NCBI GenBank assembly: GCA_030655275.1
Contig: JAURVW010000925.1
Span: 1 to 32,375, forward strand
DNA: 32,375 nucleotides
Reading direction: 5' to 3'
Origin: Solirubrobacteraceae bacterium
Lineage (GTDB): Bacteria; Actinomycetota; Thermoleophilia; Solirubrobacterales; Solirubrobacteraceae
Shown here: in pieces, positions 30,156 to 32,375 of the stretch
Numbering within the stretch: the stretch's first letter is position 1
Layout: each line of letters opens with the position of its first letter
The notes under the pieces: generated by a model
Seen by the model: the letters and a program-made list of their open reading frames with translations, nothing else
Told to the model about the DNA's origin: nothing
Databases searched by the model: none
Position numbers and translations under genes: made by a program

Positions 30156-31945
30156 TCACCACCGGCCGGGTGCGCCGGCTCGCGGGCCTCTCCGCGGGCA
30201 CGGTCGCCGTCGTCGCCGTCACCGTCCTCGGGGCCACCGGCGTGCTCCAGGGCGCCGAACACTCCACCATCGACCAGCGCTTCGACGTGCGCGGCGCCGA
30301 GCCCGCTGGCGAACTGGCCGTCGTGGCGATCGACGAGAAGACCTTCTCCAGCCTCGACGTGACGTGGCCGATGCGCCGCAACCTCCACGCGCAGATGATC
30401 GACCGCCTCCGCGAGGACGGCGTGCGCCGGATCGTCTACGACGTGCAGTTCACCGAGCCGTCCACCCGGCCGGACGACGACCTCGACCTGCTCGACGCCG
30501 TCGAGCGGGCCCCGGGCACGGTCCTCTCCACCGGCGAGAGCGACGCGCAGGGCCGCACGCGCGTGCTCGGCGGCGACGAGCAGCTCGCCGAGATCGGCGC
30601 CGAGGCCGCCGGCAGCACGTTCCCGTCGGACTCCGGCGGCGTGATCCGCCGCTACACCGCGGAGAACACGCACCTCGCCTCCATGGCCGCGGCGACTGCC
30701 GCCGGGCTCAGTCATCCCGTCACGCCGGCCGACTTCGCGAAGAACGGCGACGCGCTCATCGACTTCCGTGGGCCGGCCGGGACGATCCCGACCTACTCCT
30801 TCGCCGACGTGCTCGAGGGGCGCATCGACGCCTCCGAGCTGAAGGGCCGCATCGTCGTGGTCGGAGCCACCGCTCCGGTCCTGCAGGACATCCACCCCAC
30901 CGCTGCAGCCGGCCCGCGGCTCATGCCCGGGCCGGAGATCCAGGCGAACGCCATCTGGACCGCCATGCACGGCAATCCGTTGCGCGAGCTGCCCGACTGG
31001 ATCGGCACGCTGCTCGCGCTCACGCTCGGCCTCTCGGGCATCGCGCTCGTGCTGCGTTTCGGCCCGCTGCGTGCCCTCATCGCCGTCGCGGCCGCCGCCG
31101 CGGCGTACGTCGCGATCGCGATCGTGGCGTTCGACGCCGGCACCGTGGTGCCGATGGCTGCACCGCTGCTGGCGATGCTCGCCGGGGCGACGGCCGCCGC
31201 CCTCGTCGCCATCGCCGGGGAGATTGCGATGCGCGCCCACCTCTCGCGGTACAGCGTCGAACTCGAACGCGAGGTGAGCGCACGCACCGCCGAACTCGTG
31301 GAGACCCAGCTCGACGTCGTCCTGCGGCTAGCCCGTGCGGCCGAACTCCGCGACGACGACACGGGCGAGCACATCGACCGCATGAGCGAGATGTGCGGCG
31401 AGGTCGCCCTCGAGCTCGGCTTCACCGCGACCGAGGCCAAGTTGCTCCAGCACGCCAGCGCGCTGCACGACATCGGCAAGATCGGCGTGCCCGACTCGAT
31501 CCTCCTCAAGCCCGGCAAGCTCAGCGACGAGGAGTTCGACACCATGCGCACGCACGTCGTGCAGGGTGCCGAACTGCTCACCGGTTCGACCGCCCCGGTG
31601 ATGGAACTCGCCGAGATCGTCGCCCGCACGCACCACGAGAAGTGGGATGGCTCCGGCTACCCTGCGCGGATCGCGGGCGAGGCGATCCCCCTGCCGGGAC
31701 GCATTGCCGCCGTCTGCGACGTCTTCGATGCCCTCACCCACGAGCGCCCGTACAAGAAGGCCTGGACCATCGCCGACGCCTGCGCGGAGATCCAGCGCTG
31801 CGCGGGCTCGCACTTCGACCCCAAGGTCGCCGCGGCACTCATGGTGGTCCTCGAACGCGAGTACGGCGACCTCATCCGCCAAGGGCCGGCGGTCGAGACG
31901 TCGGCCGCCGCGTCGCCCCACGCCCAGCAGTCGCTGGCCGCCTGA
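30152..31945 (+). CDS. CHASE2 sensor with C-terminal HD-GYP phosphodiesterase domain
   Basis: Membrane signalling protein (597 aa). The N-terminal helix (about 10-30) is followed by an extracytoplasmic CHASE2 domain (35-280: IDQRFDVRG, VVAIDEKTFSSL, WPMRRNLHAQMIDRL, GVRRIVYDVQF and LKGRIVVVGATA), three transmembrane helices (283-357), a short coiled region, and an HD-GYP domain (385-570). The metal pair His439-Asp440 (HDIGKIGVPD), His494-His495, and the GYP signature GSGYP (HHEKWDGSGYP, 494-504) are intact; HD-GYP enzymes hydrolyse cyclic-di-GMP. GTG 30152 overlaps the upstream stop in GTGA, implying translational coupling. CHASE2 plus FecR-like partners is a known pairing, mostly with cyclases; here the output is a degrading domain. 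Confidence 0.93.
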   Translation: MITTGRVRRLAGLSAGTVAVVAVTVLGATGVLQGAEHSTIDQRFDVRGAEPAGELAVVAIDEKTFSSLDVTWPMRRNLHAQMIDRLREDGVRRIVYDVQFTEPSTRPDDDLDLLDAVERAPGTVLSTGESDAQGRTRVLGGDEQLAEIGAEAAGSTFPSDSGGVIRRYTAENTHLASMAAATAAGLSHPVTPADFAKNGDALIDFRGPAGTIPTYSFADVLEGRIDASELKGRIVVVGATAPVLQDIHPTAAAGPRLMPGPEIQANAIWTAMHGNPLRELPDWIGTLLALTLGLSGIALVLRFGPLRALIAVAAAAAAYVAIAIVAFDAGTVVPMAAPLLAMLAGATAAALVAIAGEIAMRAHLSRYSVELEREVSARTAELVETQLDVVLRLARAAELRDDDTGEHIDRMSEMCGEVALELGFTATEAKLLQHASALHDIGKIGVPDSILLKPGKLSDEEFDTMRTHVVQGAELLTGSTAPVMELAEIVARTHHEKWDGSGYPARIAGEAIPLPGRIAAVCDVFDALTHERPYKKAWTIADACAEIQRCAGSHFDPKVAAALMVVLEREYGDLIRQGPAVETSAAASPHAQQSLAA

Positions 31946-32030
31946 AGCGGCCGGGCTGGGCGCACCCAGCACGTTCTCCGTTCCTCGCGCCCCAGGCCCT
32001 GCACCGCTCACGGCGAGACTCGGACTTCGA

Positions 32031-32078
32031 CCGGTTCGACCCGCGGTCGCGCGTCGCGACGACCGAGCGCCGGTTCGA
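32031..32078 (+). promoter_or_regulatory. Repeat and dyad upstream of the DHFR-like gene
   Basis: CCGGTTCGA occurs at 32031-32039 and again at 32070-32078, with GTCGCG-CGT-CGCGAC (32046-32060) between them. This cluster sits 33-80 bp before the last gene in the window and may be an operator; the evidence is only repetition. Confidence 0.25.
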
Positions 32079-32110
32079 TGAGTTTTCGTCGCCCTGCCGG
32101 TCAGACGAAC

Positions 32111-32375
32111 ATGGGCAAGCTGATCTATTCGACCATCGCCTCGTTCGATGGGTACACGACCGATGCGGAGGGTTCGTTCGAGTGGGCGGCCCCGGATGAG
32201 GAGGTTCACGCCTTCGTCAACGACCGGGAGCGGCCGGTCGGCACGTACCTCTACGGCCGTCGGACCTACGAGACCATGGCGGTCTGGGAGGCGGCGCAGA
32301 CGTCCGACTGGGCCTCGGACTCACCGATCGCCCTCGACTATGCGGCGATCTGGCAGGCGGCCGACAAGGTCGTCT
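32111..32375 (+). CDS. Dihydrofolate-reductase/RibD C-terminal-like protein (3' end cut by window)
   Basis: The first 88 codons of a RibD_C/DHFR-fold oxidoreductase. MGKLIYSTIASFDGYTTDAEG is the usual start of this family, and YLYGRRTYETMAVWEAA is its conserved NADP-binding segment. The family includes many single-domain actinobacterial proteins of about 190 aa annotated as dihydrofolate reductase-like; the in vivo substrate is rarely known. The ATG at 32111 has only a weak ribosome site. It continues beyond 32375. Confidence 0.85.
   Translation, partial: MGKLIYSTIASFDGYTTDAEGSFEWAAPDEEVHAFVNDRERPVGTYLYGRRTYETMAVWEAAQTSDWASDSPIALDYAAIWQAADKVV

Noticed and set aside
1-32375. tRNA, rRNA, riboswitch, insertion-sequence and phage features
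   Set aside because: I looked for them while reading and saw none that I could support; small RNAs and divergent riboswitches cannot be excluded without a covariance-model search.

Overview
This window is very GC-rich, densely coded DNA with strong G/C third-position bias and short intergenic gaps. It looks like an actinobacterial chromosome. The most informative lineage clue is the C-terminal FecR-like domain of the gene at 28131-30155. Its Lys/Arg/Ala-rich insert and ATVRGTKWL motif are, from memory, typical of Thermoleophilia (Solirubrobacterales such as Solirubrobacter, Patulibacter or Conexibacter). I saw no tRNA, rRNA, CRISPR array, transposase or phage gene, so this reads as ordinary chromosome with an accessory metabolic flavour.

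Layout. 1-2654: the end of a siderophore-type iron ABC importer operon (permease, ATPase, binding lipoprotein; all overlapping), closed by a hairpin. 2655-4758: a 59-bp operator-like inverted repeat, a flavin-dependent (NtaA/SnaA/DszA-like) monooxygenase and a cupin closely resembling the Granulicella cupin hydroxynitrile lyase. 4833-7905: a selO-VOC dioxygenase pair on the minus strand and a divergent DUF389 membrane protein. 7928-12084: extracellular and lipid chemistry, namely a Tat-exported cholesterol-oxidase-like GMC enzyme, a secreted PETase/cutinase-type polyester hydrolase and a patatin with a histone-like basic tail. 12162-15886: a zinc-ribbon mini-protein facing an AraC regulator across a 69-bp inverted repeat, then VOC and a UvrA/DrrC-like ABC protein, which looks like a drug-resistance cassette. 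15906-19437: EamA exporter, SnoaL-like protein, cupin, and a divergent SDR/TetR pair with two copies of a clear operator. 19465-25090: an unknown membrane-anchored protein, a 65-residue secreted peptide behind a structured leader, a threonine aldolase homologue lacking its PLP lysine, a DoxX-like protein, a GST, a winged-helix/nucleotide-cyclase fusion and a universal stress protein. 25253-27919: a secreted esterase and a convergent succinate-semialdehyde-type dehydrogenase. 28131-31945: a two-gene signalling operon (secreted beta-propeller/FecR-like protein plus CHASE2/HD-GYP membrane protein). The window ends inside a DHFR/RibD-like gene.

Most interesting items: (i) the propeller-FecR/CHASE2-HD-GYP operon as a candidate envelope-sensing c-di-GMP system; (ii) the PETase-like hydrolase with its full catalytic set; (iii) the aldolase with Thr at the PLP-lysine position; (iv) the secreted peptide carrying a planctomycete DUF1559-like motif; (v) several strong palindromic operators. 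All functional calls are by reading motifs and recalling families; no database search was run.
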